Positions 18,939 to 29,069 are shown, numbered from the stretch's first letter. The stretch is DNA of 64,000 bases from Aliivibrio sp. 1S175 (GCF_001690985.1 NZ_MAJS01000024.1:97657-161656), one strand, 5' to 3'. A program made the numbers and translations. Notes: generated by a model not told the origin, from the letters alone.

Positions 18939-18973
18939 CATTAAAAATCATAAACTAGAAATACACGTAATAC

Positions 18974-20167
18974 CTAGTTATATGCTCGGGCTAATGTACC
19001 TTTACCCTTACAGCTATAAACATCTGCGTTATTACACACAAAGACCGATTGTCCCGCGTGTAATGTCGTTACCGAGTCATCACTTTCAATAATCACTTCC
19101 CCTTCTATACAAAAGAGAATTTCAGCACCACGAACATATTGTTCAGCACTCTCTTCAACCACTTCGATAATTTCAAAACCAAAATCATCAACAGGGATTG
19201 GGTAACTGTGTTTACGCTCTTTTTTTATCGGGTGTAAACGAATGTCATCAAATGGAATAGAATGGAACTCGGTATGAGAAATCAGCTCTTCAATGTCCAT
19301 GTGTTTCGGCGTTAACCCTGCTCTTAGTACATTGTCAGAGTTCGCCATGATCTCTAATCCTGTGCCTTGAACATAAGCGTGTGGTGTTGCTGCGTGTAAA
19401 AACATCGCTTCACCCGGTTCAAGTTCAATCACATTCAACATTAATGGCGAAAACAGCCCTATGTCGTCCGAGAACTCTTCACTAAATTCCGCAACCATAC
19501 CAAACGCTTCACGCGCTACTTTGGTTTTGGCTTTAGTATCAGAGCCTTCAATCAATTGCGCTAATGCATCGGTTTTGTCTTTACCTGTCAAACTCATTAC
19601 CGTAGTAAAGAAAGCTTGTAAGCTGCTGCTTGTTGGCGAGGCTTTTAATTGAGTGACCGCTTCTGATAATACGGAGACATTCGCTTGCTCAAAGATAGAC
19701 ACCATTTCAGCAATAGGACGAAAGCCATTCATTGCTCTATAAAACGTCAGTGCATACACCAACTCTGGTTTGTGATTCGCGTCTTTGTAATTACGGTTAA
19801 ACGCGCCCAGCTCTATACCTTGTTGGTTTTCTTTTTCAAAGCCTAACTTTGCATCGCTCAACTTTGGATGAACTTGCACCGATAATGGCTTATCTGCGGC
19901 TAATACTTTAAATAAATAAGGTAAATCACCAAAACGTTGATGCGTATAACGACCTAACGTTTCAATCGGATATTTTTTAATTAGCTCTGACAGCAACTCA
20001 CCTGTTGCTTCCACTTTTGAGCAACCATTTGGGTGTGCGCCCATCCAAATTTCTGCTTGAGGCAAGCCTTCTTGGTTCTCTATTCCAAACAATTGTTGGA
20101 TAGAGGTTTGGCTGCCCCATGCGTAGTTTTGAATCACATTGTCGAGTTTAAATATGTTGGTTTGCAT
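18974..20167 (-). CDS. manA: Mannose-6-phosphate isomerase, class I (mng operon copy)
   Basis: A 397-residue type I phosphomannose isomerase: the zinc-site strand LSVQVHPK, NYKDANHKPELVYAL, and the C-terminal GTGLEIMANSDNVLRAG block are intact. It interconverts mannose-6-P and fructose-6-P in the cytoplasm. Placed last in the mngA-mngB-manA order, it channels the mannose-6-P released by the mannosidase into glycolysis. A paralogue of about the same length lies at 32205. The closest E. coli mng operon lacks its own isomerase, so this is a local extension. Confidence 0.93.
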   Translation of the reverse strand: MQTNIFKLDNVIQNYAWGSQTSIQQLFGIENQEGLPQAEIWMGAHPNGCSKVEATGELLSELIKKYPIETLGRYTHQRFGDLPYLFKVLAADKPLSVQVHPKLSDAKLGFEKENQQGIELGAFNRNYKDANHKPELVYALTFYRAMNGFRPIAEMVSIFEQANVSVLSEAVTQLKASPTSSSLQAFFTTVMSLTGKDKTDALAQLIEGSDTKAKTKVAREAFGMVAEFSEEFSDDIGLFSPLMLNVIELEPGEAMFLHAATPHAYVQGTGLEIMANSDNVLRAGLTPKHMDIEELISHTEFHSIPFDDIRLHPIKKERKHSYPIPVDDFGFEIIEVVEESAEQYVRGAEILFCIEGEVIIESDDSVTTLHAGQSVFVCNNADVYSCKGKGTLARAYN

Positions 20168-20206
20168 TATATATGCCTACTACTCTAATGATGATGAAAA
20201 GTAATC

Positions 20207-20244
20207 GTAAACCTCCTCCCAAAACATGAAAGAAGAAGGTTTAC
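20207..20244 (-). other. Intercistronic hairpin, mngB-manA
   Basis: GTAAACCT (20207-20214) and AGGTTTAC (20237-20244) can pair between mngB and manA. No T-run follows on the minus strand, so it is more likely an RNA stability or processing element than a terminator. Confidence 0.45.
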
Positions 20245-20260
20245 TTTCAAATGAAAAACC

Positions 20261-22900
20261 TTAGAAAGTCACTTTGAACGATTTAGCCTGACAAGGGGAT
20301 ATCAATCCAAATTGCTCTATCGGTGTTTGTACTTCTAATAATTCTTCATCCATTCTTACTTGATTCCAGAACATCACATCTTGAGAAAAACGAACATTAT
20401 CTTCTAGTGATCCCGATTCCGCAGGGTTGTAGACTCTCAAAATTAATGCATCAGAATCTTCTGCTTTTTTCAGCACACTTAATACCGCGCCTTTTTTCTC
20501 TTTCTCTAATAAGCTGAACGTTAATGGTAGATTTTGCTCACCAACATTAAGCTTCATTGCGTTGTATGGGATCTTGTTATAACACTGAATTGGGGTCACG
20601 TTATCACGCGCTTCTGCCATTACATTTGCATCAATGTGATTGCCAGCAAAACCAAACAATGCAAATTCACACACTATTTTTCCACGTGTTTGAGAATCTG
20701 GTGTTGGGATCTTAATACCCGATGGACGACCTGGACGAGTAAGTAAATTCTCTTTACCTAACACGCCAACGCCTCTAAATAACGTCAATGCTAACGTGTC
20801 ACGCTGCTCACTATGTGAAGTAATCACTTCAAACTCACGCAGACCATTGGTCATTACGGCCATGCCTGCGGTGCCATTTTCAAGCGCTGCGAAATTCATT
20901 AGCTGATAAATAGGGACTGGTGCTTCTTTCCACTTTTCTTCTTCCCATACTTCCATCGCAGGATCATTCGTTGGGCGAGTAATAACCCCAAATTGATTAT
21001 CTGCAACAACGGTGTCGGTAACAAATTTCGTTGGAATTAACACTCGAACTCGGTGATCATCCGCTTGGTTATCCATCTCCATACGTACTTCAATACGACG
21101 AGAACCTTGCTTCAATACCACTTGGCAATCCATATCAACGAATGCATCTTGGTTTGAACGTGATTCACGCGCTTCTAAGTTAGTAGGCACTTGCATACGT
21201 AACTTGATTGAAGCAACTGACTGATAACCTTCATGTTTAATGCTTGTTTCTGCGGTAAACTCATCAGAGTGAATCAACCATTCTTCACGAGAAGGTGAAT
21301 AATCGTATTCATCACCATCATCAGATCCATCCTCTAAACGCAATACTTGCTCAAACGTCTCTTTTGTTTCTTTATCGAAAATACTTAATGTGCCGTTGGT
21401 GTTCACATCAATGCGATAGAACTCATTTTCCATAAGGTAATCTTTTTGCGCTGCAACTTTTACACGCCCTTCTTCATTTGCCTGAATATGAAGGGTCGTA
21501 AAGCCCATTGCTGGTACCATTTGATTAATTTGAATGTCGTATTCAATAAACGGGTCGTAGTTTCCGTAATGCACAATTTGACGGTCAATTTTACCAGGGT
21601 CAATCTCGCGTTGGTCTTGAATGAAGTACTCAACTTGATTGCCTTCATCATCAAAAATAGAAAACTCTTGAGCACGAATAGTAATGGTAGTGTTAATCAC
21701 TTCTTCACGAACGTAAGGCGATAAGTTGAAGAACGCCAATTTGTCACAGCCTTCACGAGCAGGCATGTGATCAACAATTTTACGCTTATAGAAATTGATT
21801 AAGTTAGTTGCCATGTCGTCAGCTAAAATGTAGCGGTTTAAAATCTCAGCGTGAACCTTGTCAGAACAACAACAACCAATCGAGTCATGCGCATGGTTTT
21901 TCATGCTTTCTTTCCACATTTTCTCGATCAAACCGTGGTGATATTCAAACCCTAATGTCCATGCGATAGACGCTAATGGCTCAAGAATATTGACGATTTT
22001 ATTCTCAACTTCAGCATGAATAAGTTTAATGTCCATACGCGTTGAAGAAATACTGCGGTGAACACGCATGTACTTACCATCATTAAACTCGCCTTTAATG
22101 GTATCAAGTTGATCACGCATGCCTTCGATTTTTTCAAACACATCTTCAAAACGACTCATCATAAATTCACGATCAGGGTAAGCCGAACGCAATGTGTCCA
22201 TCACTTCAAAAATGTTGTTTTGAATTGGCATTTGGTCGTGACCATTTGGCAATAAAATGTCTTTGGTTACTGACGCATTTTCTAATACTTTAAAATAAGT
22301 ATCTAGTCGGCTGCGTAGTGCTTCTTCATCTTCAGGTAAGTACTTACCAATCGCGTAGCCCAATGGCAATACTTGTGCCGTTACTTCACTGCCATCATTT
22401 GATTGCCATAAAAATTCTGTTTTATTTGTTCCGTGACGCTCAGAGCAACCACGCCAAAACATGGTTCTATCAATTCCAAATGCGTTATAAATCATTGGTA
22501 GTTGAGAACTCATCGAAAATGAGTCAGGTAAGTAACCAATTCTCATTGGGTTACCTAATTCTAAACAATCTCGTAGACCATACATCATATTACGAACAAT
22601 CGATTCGCCTGATACTTGCATCGTATCGGTTTGAGAATACCAAGGGCCAACAATCAATTTATCGGCTTGAACTAGCGCTTTTACTCGTTCTTTGTGTTCT
22701 GGTTTAATCGCAAAGTAATCTTCTAATAACGCAGTTTGACCATCTAATACGTAGTATTTGTAGTCTGGATCCGTTTCCAGACGGGTCATGATTTCTTCCA
22801 TGTTATTAAGAAGAAGAATGCGAGACTCTTCTGTTGTGAAATACCATTCACGATCCCAGTGCATGTGTGGAGTAATATGAACGCGTGATGTAGTAGTCAT
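20261..22900 (-). CDS. mngB: Mannosylglycerate hydrolase (GH38 alpha-mannosidase)
   Basis: The 879-residue product is a glycoside hydrolase family 38 enzyme. The zinc-binding start PHMHWDREW supplies His14 and Asp16, and GYLPDSFS contains the probable nucleophile Asp126; length matches E. coli MngB. It should split the phosphorylated mannosylglycerate imported by the PTS into mannose-6-P and glycerate in the cytoplasm. No signal peptide is present. The gene lies between the PTS gene and manA, which supplies the next step. Confidence 0.93.
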   Translation of the reverse strand: MTTTSRVHITPHMHWDREWYFTTEESRILLLNNMEEIMTRLETDPDYKYYVLDGQTALLEDYFAIKPEHKERVKALVQADKLIVGPWYSQTDTMQVSGESIVRNMMYGLRDCLELGNPMRIGYLPDSFSMSSQLPMIYNAFGIDRTMFWRGCSERHGTNKTEFLWQSNDGSEVTAQVLPLGYAIGKYLPEDEEALRSRLDTYFKVLENASVTKDILLPNGHDQMPIQNNIFEVMDTLRSAYPDREFMMSRFEDVFEKIEGMRDQLDTIKGEFNDGKYMRVHRSISSTRMDIKLIHAEVENKIVNILEPLASIAWTLGFEYHHGLIEKMWKESMKNHAHDSIGCCCSDKVHAEILNRYILADDMATNLINFYKRKIVDHMPAREGCDKLAFFNLSPYVREEVINTTITIRAQEFSIFDDEGNQVEYFIQDQREIDPGKIDRQIVHYGNYDPFIEYDIQINQMVPAMGFTTLHIQANEEGRVKVAAQKDYLMENEFYRIDVNTNGTLSIFDKETKETFEQVLRLEDGSDDGDEYDYSPSREEWLIHSDEFTAETSIKHEGYQSVASIKLRMQVPTNLEARESRSNQDAFVDMDCQVVLKQGSRRIEVRMEMDNQADDHRVRVLIPTKFVTDTVVADNQFGVITRPTNDPAMEVWEEEKWKEAPVPIYQLMNFAALENGTAGMAVMTNGLREFEVITSHSEQRDTLALTLFRGVGVLGKENLLTRPGRPSGIKIPTPDSQTRGKIVCEFALFGFAGNHIDANVMAEARDNVTPIQCYNKIPYNAMKLNVGEQNLPLTFSLLEKEKKGAVLSVLKKAEDSDALILRVYNPAESGSLEDNVRFSQDVMFWNQVRMDEELLEVQTPIEQFGLISPCQAKSFKVTF

Positions 22901-22978
22901 AATTTTTTACCTGATTTTCTCGCCGCTTTACAGCCGCAATAATGAAATTAATGTCGTTTAAATAAATCGAGTGTGGAG

Positions 22979-23070
22979 CCTCTCTCATTTAAAACCCCAT
23001 GATGTATCGATAACCTAGGAGGTTTAGATGAGAGGAGTATCGAGAAACTTTAGGGGGAAACCCGATACTC
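22979..23070 (-). other. Tandem hairpins between mngA and mngB
   Basis: Two structures fill this gap. CTCTCATTTAAAACC (from about 22981) nearly pairs with GGTTTAGATGAGAG ending near 23034. GAGTATCG (23035-23042) pairs perfectly with CGATACTC (23063-23070). No T-run follows, so differential decay of the two cistrons is more likely than termination. Confidence 0.45.
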
Positions 23071-23084
23071 CAATCGTTTTATTG

Positions 23085-25043
23085 TTAGTTCTGAGTTGCT
23101 GCTGTTACTTTTTCAGATTTTTGCAATTCAAGCTTTCCCTTCTTTACTGCGTGGCCTCTCCACATAATAAGAATTGATGTTGAAATCACCGTCCCAACCA
23201 GAGCTGCGCCTAGCCAAACAGCTGCTGCCATGAATGACCCCATACCACCATCTTGCAATAAGAAGAGCGAGAAGATGCCTGCTCCTGGTGTAGATAAACC
23301 AACACCTGCGGCACCAACCATTGCACCCGTTACAATCGAACCCACAAGGAATGAACCGATAACACGAATTGGATCTTCAATCGCCATTGGAATCGCACCT
23401 TCAGTAATACCTGCAAGGCCAAGTAGCCATGTTGATTTACCCGTTTCGATTTCAAAATCTTTGAACAAACGAGGCGCTATCATGGTTGACGCCGTTACCG
23501 TAAAGGCTGATACCATTTTTACTGAACCGAAGATGGCGTAAGGACCATAAACACCGTTCGCCATTGCACCTAAACAGAAGGCGTAAGCGGCTTTGTTGAC
23601 AGGACCACCTAAGTCGAATGAAACGAAACACCCTAGTACCGCACCAAGTAAGATGGCATTAGTACCTGACAAACCGTTTAGCCAATCCGTTAAACCTTGG
23701 TTTAAAAACGCAACTGGCTTACCAATAACGAATAACATTAAACTACCAACGACCAAAGTACCGATCACAGGATAAAGATAAAACGTAAGGAAACCGTTGA
23801 ATGCAGGGGCTAGGCGAATATTTTCTTTCACCCAACGCATGACATAGCCAGCTAATAAACCACCAACAACACCACCAAGGAAACCCGCACCAATCAAGTT
23901 AGCCGCAAGACCCGCAGCAAAACCTGGACCTAACGCCGGTTTATCTGCAAGGGAGTAAGCCGTGTACGCTGCCAGTACTGGAACCATTAGCGTACCAAGC
24001 AAGCCACCACCTAATTTACGGTACATCCATAACCATGAACCATCTGTCGCGTACAGTTCTTGTAAGTCAAAAATTTGAGCAATAAGAACAGCAACCGCAA
24101 GCACTGTACCGCCAGCGATGATCAATGGTACGGCAAACGAAATACCGCTTAGTAGGGCTTGTTTTAATTCTGTTTTCAGTGGTAATTTTTTAGGTTTGTC
24201 GTCTGTTGCTTCCACAAAATCGGCAGAACGCCCTTTTTTACCTTCTTCTATCGCGTCATTAAGAATGCGTTCTGCATGACGAATAGGCTCTGCTACTGGC
24301 GTTTCAACTCGTGGAATGCCTTTAAATCGCTCAACGTCTTTAATCGCAACTTCCGCTGCAAAAACACACGCGACGGCTTTATTTAGTTGCTCGGCAGTAA
24401 TACGATCTTCAATACCATTTGCACCTTGTTTTTCAACATGGACGTTATAACCAAGTTTTTTCCCTGCTTTTTCAAGGTATTCCGCAGCCATATACGTGTG
24501 TGCAATGCCTGCAGGGCACGCAGTTACACATACAATTGTTGGCGCATTTGTATCTAAGTTGTATGATTCAGTGTCTTTTTCTTTATGCCCATCAAACAGA
24601 GAAAAAATCTCTTCTGCTGTGGTGGCATTTAATACGGCTTCACGAACATCATCATCCACTAAGGTTGTGGTTAATTCCGTCAGTAAATGCATGTGGGTAG
24701 AACCCGCTTCTGCATTAGGGATCGCAATTAAGAAAATAAGGTTTACGTCTTCGTCCTCATCTTCATCAACGCCTTTCCACTTTAGATCTCGCGTTAAGGT
24801 TGCAACAGCAAATGCGGCTTCTTTTACCGCATCTGTTTTACCGTGAGGTACTGCTAACCCTTCACCTAACGCGGTTGGGCCTTCTGCTTCACGAGCAAAT
24901 ACAGCCTCTAAATATTCATCTTTATTATGTAACTTGCCTTGTTGTTCTAATTGGTCAGCAAGTGCATAAATCGCTTCTTCTCTGCTATTAAATGTCGTCT
25001 GCAGATTAATGAGCGACTTATTTGTAAGAGTAGTCAGTTTCAT
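23085..25043 (-). CDS. mngA: PTS EIIABC, mannosylglycerate type (fructose family)
   Basis: A 652-residue fused permease of the fructose PTS family: EIIA (1-150) with phospho-His67 in AVPHGKT, EIIB (about 168-265) with phospho-Cys176 in TACPAGIAHT, and a membrane EIIC domain (about 290-640). It imports and phosphorylates its sugar. Specificity for 2-O-alpha-mannosylglycerate is inferred from the adjacent mngB and from the matching domain order of E. coli MngA; EIIC sequence alone would also allow fructose. An acidic run in EIIA (DEDEDEDV, about 93-100) is unusual. Confidence 0.9.
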   Translation of the reverse strand: MKLTTLTNKSLINLQTTFNSREEAIYALADQLEQQGKLHNKDEYLEAVFAREAEGPTALGEGLAVPHGKTDAVKEAAFAVATLTRDLKWKGVDEDEDEDVNLIFLIAIPNAEAGSTHMHLLTELTTTLVDDDVREAVLNATTAEEIFSLFDGHKEKDTESYNLDTNAPTIVCVTACPAGIAHTYMAAEYLEKAGKKLGYNVHVEKQGANGIEDRITAEQLNKAVACVFAAEVAIKDVERFKGIPRVETPVAEPIRHAERILNDAIEEGKKGRSADFVEATDDKPKKLPLKTELKQALLSGISFAVPLIIAGGTVLAVAVLIAQIFDLQELYATDGSWLWMYRKLGGGLLGTLMVPVLAAYTAYSLADKPALGPGFAAGLAANLIGAGFLGGVVGGLLAGYVMRWVKENIRLAPAFNGFLTFYLYPVIGTLVVGSLMLFVIGKPVAFLNQGLTDWLNGLSGTNAILLGAVLGCFVSFDLGGPVNKAAYAFCLGAMANGVYGPYAIFGSVKMVSAFTVTASTMIAPRLFKDFEIETGKSTWLLGLAGITEGAIPMAIEDPIRVIGSFLVGSIVTGAMVGAAGVGLSTPGAGIFSLFLLQDGGMGSFMAAAVWLGAALVGTVISTSILIMWRGHAVKKGKLELQKSEKVTAATQN

Positions 25044-25107
25044 AACCTTTGTCCCATGTCACGAATGAGTGTTTGTATTTGGTAACTGAGACAATAATAC
25101 CTTTTTA

Positions 25108-25116
25108 ATACAACTT
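25108..25116. promoter_or_regulatory. Candidate MngR half-operator, mngA side
   Basis: ATACAACTT here and ATACAAGTT at 25213-25221 are near-identical repeats, each preceded by an ACCTTTT stretch, between mngA and the regulator. The match to the regulator is inferred. Confidence 0.35.
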
Positions 25117-25119
25117 ATC

Positions 25120-25135
25120 TGTGATGACTATCACA
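25120..25135. promoter_or_regulatory. CRP site upstream of mngA
   Basis: TGTGATGACTATCACA matches the CRP consensus TGTGA-N6-TCACA at every fixed position. It lies 77 bp from the mngA start and predicts catabolite control of the mannosylglycerate operon. Confidence 0.8.
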
Positions 25136-25212
25136 ACCACCACAACCTGTATTAAATATGTATTAGAATCAAATTGGCATTAAAACTTGTCTTATTACCT
25201 TTTATTCGTATG

Positions 25213-25221
25213 ATACAAGTT
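25213..25221. promoter_or_regulatory. Candidate MngR half-operator, mngR side
   Basis: ATACAAGTT repeats the motif at 25108-25116 and lies about 40 bp before the regulator start, suiting autoregulation. Confidence 0.35.
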
Positions 25222-25259
25222 AGTGTAGACAATTTTTACAGTAAAATTACGAGGTTTTA

Positions 25260-25973
25260 ATGGCAAGGCTCCCAATGTATCGTCAAATTGCTGATGCTAT
25301 CCGAGAGAAGATCAGCCAAGGCGAATATAAAGTCGGTGAAGCACTTCCAAGTGAAGCGCAATTACGAGAACTGTTTTCTGTTAGTCGAGTGACTATCCGT
25401 CAGGCATTAAAACTATTAATAGAAAATGATGAGCTCGAAAGTGTGCAAGGCAGCGGCACTTACGTAAAAGAGAACAAGGTAAATTACGATATTTACCAAC
25501 AATCGAGCTTTCAAGAAAAGTGGGCACATTTAGATGTGGCAACCCACAGCGATGTATTGGCGTTTGAAATCCAAAAAGCATCACTCGTAATGGCTGAGCA
25601 TTTAGACATAGCAGAGAATGAACACATGTTTTACGTAAAGCGTGTGCGTTATATTGATAACAATCCGATTGCTGTCGAAGAAACGTGGTTACCTGTTGCT
25701 CTCTTCCCGGATCTGTCTTACCAAGTCATGCAACAATCTAAATACGATTTTATTGAGAACACGAAAGGATTAACGATTGATCGCAGTGAGCAAGAACTAG
25801 TACCAATTCTGCCAAGTAAAGATATTGCCGATTATCTGAATACGGAAGAAGGCGTGCCTATTATTGAAAAACGCAGCCGAGGCTATTTAAAGGGTGGCAT
25901 CGTTTTTGAATACAGCCGTAACTTTATCTCGCCAAGAGATTACAAATTTACCTTAGTTGCAAAACGTCACTGA
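25260..25973 (+). CDS. mngR: GntR/HutC-family regulator of mannosylglycerate operon
   Basis: The 237-residue product has an N-terminal GntR winged helix (YRQIADAIREKISQGEYKVG, PSEAQLRELFSVSRVTIRQA) and a C-terminal UTRA effector domain (about 90-235). A GAGG site lies five bases before the ATG. It is divergent from mngA, the position and family of E. coli MngR, which represses mng until the sugar phosphate binds. The assignment rests on neighbourhood. Confidence 0.88.
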   Translation: MARLPMYRQIADAIREKISQGEYKVGEALPSEAQLRELFSVSRVTIRQALKLLIENDELESVQGSGTYVKENKVNYDIYQQSSFQEKWAHLDVATHSDVLAFEIQKASLVMAEHLDIAENEHMFYVKRVRYIDNNPIAVEETWLPVALFPDLSYQVMQQSKYDFIENTKGLTIDRSEQELVPILPSKDIADYLNTEEGVPIIEKRSRGYLKGGIVFEYSRNFISPRDYKFTLVAKRH

Positions 25974-25987
25974 TAAAAAGGACAGTT

Positions 25988-26212
25988 ATGAATATCCCTA
26001 ATGTTGGTTTTAATCACGACAAAAGCAATAATACTGAATTAGAGATCATCGAACTGTCTTCTTTGTATGAAAGAACCTCCCTCTCTCATGATCCAGAAGC
26101 TCCGCACCGCGTCCGCCTAGATAACGGCAAGATCGTAGAACATTGGGACACGGTTGAAGCCATTCCTGAAAAAACAGAATGGAAAAACACTAACGGAAAA
26201 TTTGGATTTTAA
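25988..26212 (+). CDS. Chimeric remnant: AraC N-terminus joined to SnoaL-like C-terminus
   Basis: This 74-residue ORF has a good ribosome binding site (AAAAAGGACAGTT) 14 bp after mngR. Residues about 15-42 (LEIIELSSLYERTSLSHDP, PHRV) resemble the start of the sugar-sensing domain of AraC-type regulators. Residues about 43-67 (RLDNGKIVEHWDTVEAIPE) match the final strand and tail of SnoaL-like/NTF2-fold proteins. The two pieces are in frame, as if a deletion fused two neighbouring genes. It may be translated but is unlikely to keep either function. Confidence 0.6.
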   Translation: MNIPNVGFNHDKSNNTELEIIELSSLYERTSLSHDPEAPHRVRLDNGKIVEHWDTVEAIPEKTEWKNTNGKFGF

Positions 26213-26249
26213 TCAAGATAGCTAGCCAATAAAAAGCCTCAATTTAAAG

Positions 26250-26279
26250 GATGAAAGAGCCTCTCTTTCATCTTTTTTT
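26250..26279 (+). terminator. Terminator after the mngR unit
   Basis: GATGAAAGAG pairs with CTCTTTCATC around a 3-nt loop and is followed by seven T. Confidence 0.93.
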
Positions 26280-26408
26280 ATGATTAAAATGGACCAATAA
26301 CAAAATTTACTGGTTAATTAAATTTAAACACTCGTTTTACATTATTAAATTTAACTAAACTAGAAAAGCAGATAACCTCTTTTTACTGACTATTTAAGAG
26401 GATTTGTT

Positions 26409-26561
26409 ATGTGCGATTTAAATGAAGATTTTGAAGACTTAGAAATCAACTTCACCCCATCAGAAATTAGAATGCTCGGCTGGGATGACAAAGAATGGAT
26501 CATCGAAAGTATTACTTTTATAGCATCAATCTGCATGATTATTTATTTCTTTCTTTTCTGA
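26409..26561 (+). CDS. Small tail-anchored membrane protein (50 aa)
   Basis: The ORF runs from ATG 26409 to TGA 26559-26561 and has an excellent ribosome binding site (AAGAGGA, six bases before ATG). The product has an acidic N-terminal half (MCDLNEDFEDLEINF, then SEIRMLGWDDKEW) and one C-terminal hydrophobic segment (about residues 31-50), so a cytoplasmic domain tethered by its tail is predicted. It lies between the mngR terminator and the uhpT promoter, and appears to be its own unit. I recognise no family. Confidence 0.6.
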   Translation: MCDLNEDFEDLEINFTPSEIRMLGWDDKEWIIESITFIASICMIIYFFLF

Positions 26562-26730
26562 ATTTAACCATCAAATTCAATATTTTAAATTATAAAACAT
26601 TCCCCTAATAGAACCATTATATGTTCTTTGAACAATTGAATTTGATGTTATTCAACTTAAATATTGACGATTTTCCATTTAATAAATAACCAACTAACTC
26701 ACGTTAACGGCTTCATTTCCTTTTTATGCC

Positions 26731-26817
26731 CAACAATGTGACTCTTTTCACGCTTTCTATACAGCTTGTTAATTTCTAAGAATTTTTCCTAGTCATTCTA
26801 AGACCCTCTCTCATGCA
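26731..26817 (+). promoter_or_regulatory. uhpT promoter module (CRP plus UhpA-type sites)
   Basis: A CRP core TGTGACTCTTTTCACG (26737-26752) is followed 21 bp later by TTCTAAGAATTTTTCC and a second CATTCTAAGA, then CCCTCTCTCATGCA. A probable -10 (TACTAT, 26836-26841) lies just downstream. The same 83-bp block, with identical spacing and about 71 identical positions, precedes the second manA at 32028-32110. UhpA binding to the TTCTAAGA repeats is inferred from the operon it serves. Confidence 0.75.
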
Positions 26818-26921
26818 AGCTCCCTTCCTACTCTCTACTATTTCAATCAATCCAATATATAAAGAGCGCATTGAGAGTTAACCCCTCATGCATACCCTCA
26901 TACATTATAAGAGAGTTCACA

Positions 26922-28316
26922 ATGTTAAAGTTCCTAGAACAGGTTAGAAAACCGACACTAGATCTTCCGGTAGAAGTCAGAAGAAAGATGTGGTTTAAAC
27001 CTTTCCTACAATCTTACTTGGTCGTGTTTATTGGTTATCTAACCATGTATCTGATTCGTAAAAACTTCAATGTCGCACAAAACGACATGATTTCAACTTA
27101 CGGATTGTCGATGACAGAACTTGGCTTAATTGGTCTTGGTTTTTCAATCACTTACGGTATTGGTAAAACGGTTGTTTCCTATTATGCCGATGGGAAAAAT
27201 ACCAAACAATTTTTGCCTTTCATGCTTATTCTTTCGGGCTTAGCTATGCTAGGTTTCAGCTTCAGTATGGGCGGCGGCAGTGCTAGCTTATTCATGATGA
27301 TAGCCTTTTACGCTCTCAGCGGTTTCTTCCAAAGTACGGGTGGCCCTTCAAGCTATTCCACCATCACTAAATGGACACCACGTAATAAACGCGGGTCATA
27401 TTTAGGCTTGTGGAACATGTCTCATAATGTGGGTGGTGCAGGTGCTGCTGGTGTCGCTTTATTTGGTGCTAACTATTTTTTTGATGGCAACGTTATCGGC
27501 ATGTTCGTCTTCCCTTCTATCATCGCGATCATCGTTGGTTTTATTGGAATGCGTTTTGGTAATGACTCACCGGAAGCTTACGGTCTAGGTACAGTAGAAG
27601 AGCTTTTTGACGAAGAAATCAGTGAAGAAGATACGATCGCTGAAGAAAACCACATGACGAAAAAAGAGATCTTTGTTGAGTACGTACTTAAAAACAAAGT
27701 GATCTGGTTACTCTGCTTCGCTAACATTTTCTTATACATTGTTCGTATTGGTATCGACCAATGGTCAACGGTTTACGCATACCAAGAGCTTGGCCTATCA
27801 AAAGAAACGGCGATTACAGGTTTCACGTTGTTTGAAGTCGGAGCACTTGTTGGTACGCTAATGTGGGGTTATTTATCCGATCTCGCGAATGGTCGTCGTG
27901 CTTTGGTGGCTTGTGTGTCTCTTGGTTTAATCATTGTATCGCTTGAGTTCTACCAAAATGCAACCAGCGAATTCATGTACCTTGGTTCACTCTTTATTCT
28001 TGGTTTCTTAGTGTTTGGTCCTCAACTATTGATTGGTGTTGCTGCGGTTGGTTTTGTTCCGAAAAAAGCAATCAGTGTTGCCGACGGCGTTAAAGGTACT
28101 TTCGCTTATCTAATTGGTGACAGCTTTGCAAAACTAGGTCTTGGTATGATTGCCGATGGTACACCTATCTTTGGCTTAACGGGCTGGGAAGGTACTTTCG
28201 CCGCATTAGATACCTCCGCCGCGATTTGTATTGTCTTACTTCTTTTCGTTGCTATCGCTGAAGAGAAAAAGATCCGCCACGCTAAAAAACTGCACTTAGC
28301 TGCAAACCAAGCGTAA
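26922..28316 (+). CDS. uhpT: Hexose-6-phosphate:phosphate antiporter
   Basis: The product is 464 residues, like E. coli UhpT (463), with the organophosphate:phosphate antiporter signature ([15 protein letters not shown] at the first span) and twelve spans. It imports glucose-6-P and related phosphates in exchange for Pi. A TTG-led extension from 26871 is rejected because ATG 26922 aligns with the family start. Here uhpT precedes uhpABC, whereas in E. coli it follows them. Confidence 0.95.
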   Translation: MLKFLEQVRKPTLDLPVEVRRKMWFKPFLQSYLVVFIGYLTMYLIRKNFNVAQNDMISTYGLSMTELGLIGLGFSITYGIGKTVVSYYADGKNTKQFLPFMLILSGLAMLGFSFSMGGGSASLFMMIAFYALSGFFQSTGGPSSYSTITKWTPRNKRGSYLGLWNMSHNVGGAGAAGVALFGANYFFDGNVIGMFVFPSIIAIIVGFIGMRFGNDSPEAYGLGTVEELFDEEISEEDTIAEENHMTKKEIFVEYVLKNKVIWLLCFANIFLYIVRIGIDQWSTVYAYQELGLSKETAITGFTLFEVGALVGTLMWGYLSDLANGRRALVACVSLGLIIVSLEFYQNATSEFMYLGSLFILGFLVFGPQLLIGVAAVGFVPKKAISVADGVKGTFAYLIGDSFAKLGLGMIADGTPIFGLTGWEGTFAALDTSAAICIVLLLFVAIAEEKKIRHAKKLHLAANQA

Positions 28317-28323
28317 TCAATTT

Positions 28324-28353
28324 TCGCGCGCTTAACTTACGTAAAGCGCGCGA
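28324..28353 (+). terminator. GC-rich hairpin after uhpT (attenuator-like)
   Basis: TCGCGCGCTT and AAGCGCGCGA form a perfect 10-bp stem with a 10-nt loop. No T-run follows, so partial termination or 3'-end protection of uhpT mRNA is more likely than full termination. Confidence 0.5.
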
Positions 28354-28460
28354 GATCATACAAATCATCCCATCAATTAAGTATCATTATTCAGTCTTAA
28401 TATTGATTCTCTTATCATTGGGAGTTATTTCGTTTCTCACTCTACATTCTGGTTAATATC

Positions 28461-29069
28461 ATGATTAATGTTGCACTTGTTGATGACCACGTCATTGTCC
28501 GTTCTGGTTTTGCTCAATTACTCAGCCTAGAATCTGATATCTCTGTGGTTGGTCAATTCAGCTCTGCGGCAGAAGCACGTCGCGGACTTCCGAGTTGCCA
28601 CCCAGATGTCGTTATCCTAGATATTTCAATGCAAGATGAAAGTGGTTTAAGTCTGCTCGAAGATATCCCCTCCGGCATCGCCAGTATTATGCTCAGTGTT
28701 CACGACTCTCCCGCTATGGTTGAAAAATCGTTAGAGCTAGGAGCAAAAGGCTACTTAAGTAAACGTTGCAGTCCTGATGAACTAATCCAAGCCGTGCGAA
28801 CAGGAGCAAATGGGGGCTGTTATCTCACCCCAGACATTGCAATAAAACTTGCTACACCAGTAAAAAGAAACACATCACTTAGCCAGCTAACTCGCCGAGA
28901 AAACGAAGTATGTCAATTACTTGCTAATGGATTAGATGTTAAGTCTATCGCAACAAAATTGGGGTTAAGCCATAAAACGGTGCATGTACATCGAGCTAAT
29001 GCCATGGATAAATTGAGCGTTAAAAACAACGTTGAGTTAGCCAAACTGTTCTCCCAAGACGCTTACTAA
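28461..29069 (+). CDS. uhpA: Response regulator of hexose-phosphate uptake
   Basis: A 202-residue NarL/FixJ-type regulator: receiver domain with acidic pair Asp8-Asp9 and phospho-acceptor Asp54 (VVILDISM), and a LuxR-type C-terminal HTH ([20 protein letters not shown]). It activates uhpT in the family. Its stop overlaps the uhpB start (TAATG), so the pair is translationally coupled. Likely targets here are the two TTCTAAGA modules before uhpT and the second manA. Confidence 0.94.
   Translation: MINVALVDDHVIVRSGFAQLLSLESDISVVGQFSSAAEARRGLPSCHPDVVILDISMQDESGLSLLEDIPSGIASIMLSVHDSPAMVEKSLELGAKGYLSKRCSPDELIQAVRTGANGGCYLTPDIAIKLATPVKRNTSLSQLTRRENEVCQLLANGLDVKSIATKLGLSHKTVHVHRANAMDKLSVKNNVELAKLFSQDAY

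Noticed and set aside
21446..22707. Several 60-130 codon ORFs antisense to mngB
   Set aside because: They mirror codon usage of the mannosidase gene, show no ribosome sites and have low-complexity or Cys-rich composition.
24419..24846. Two overlapping ORFs antisense to mngA
   Set aside because: Opposite strand is an intact EIIA/EIIB coding region with conserved His67 and Cys176.
26871..26921. TTG-led 17-residue extension of uhpT
   Set aside because: Residues are not UhpT-like and the ATG at 26922 gives the expected family length.
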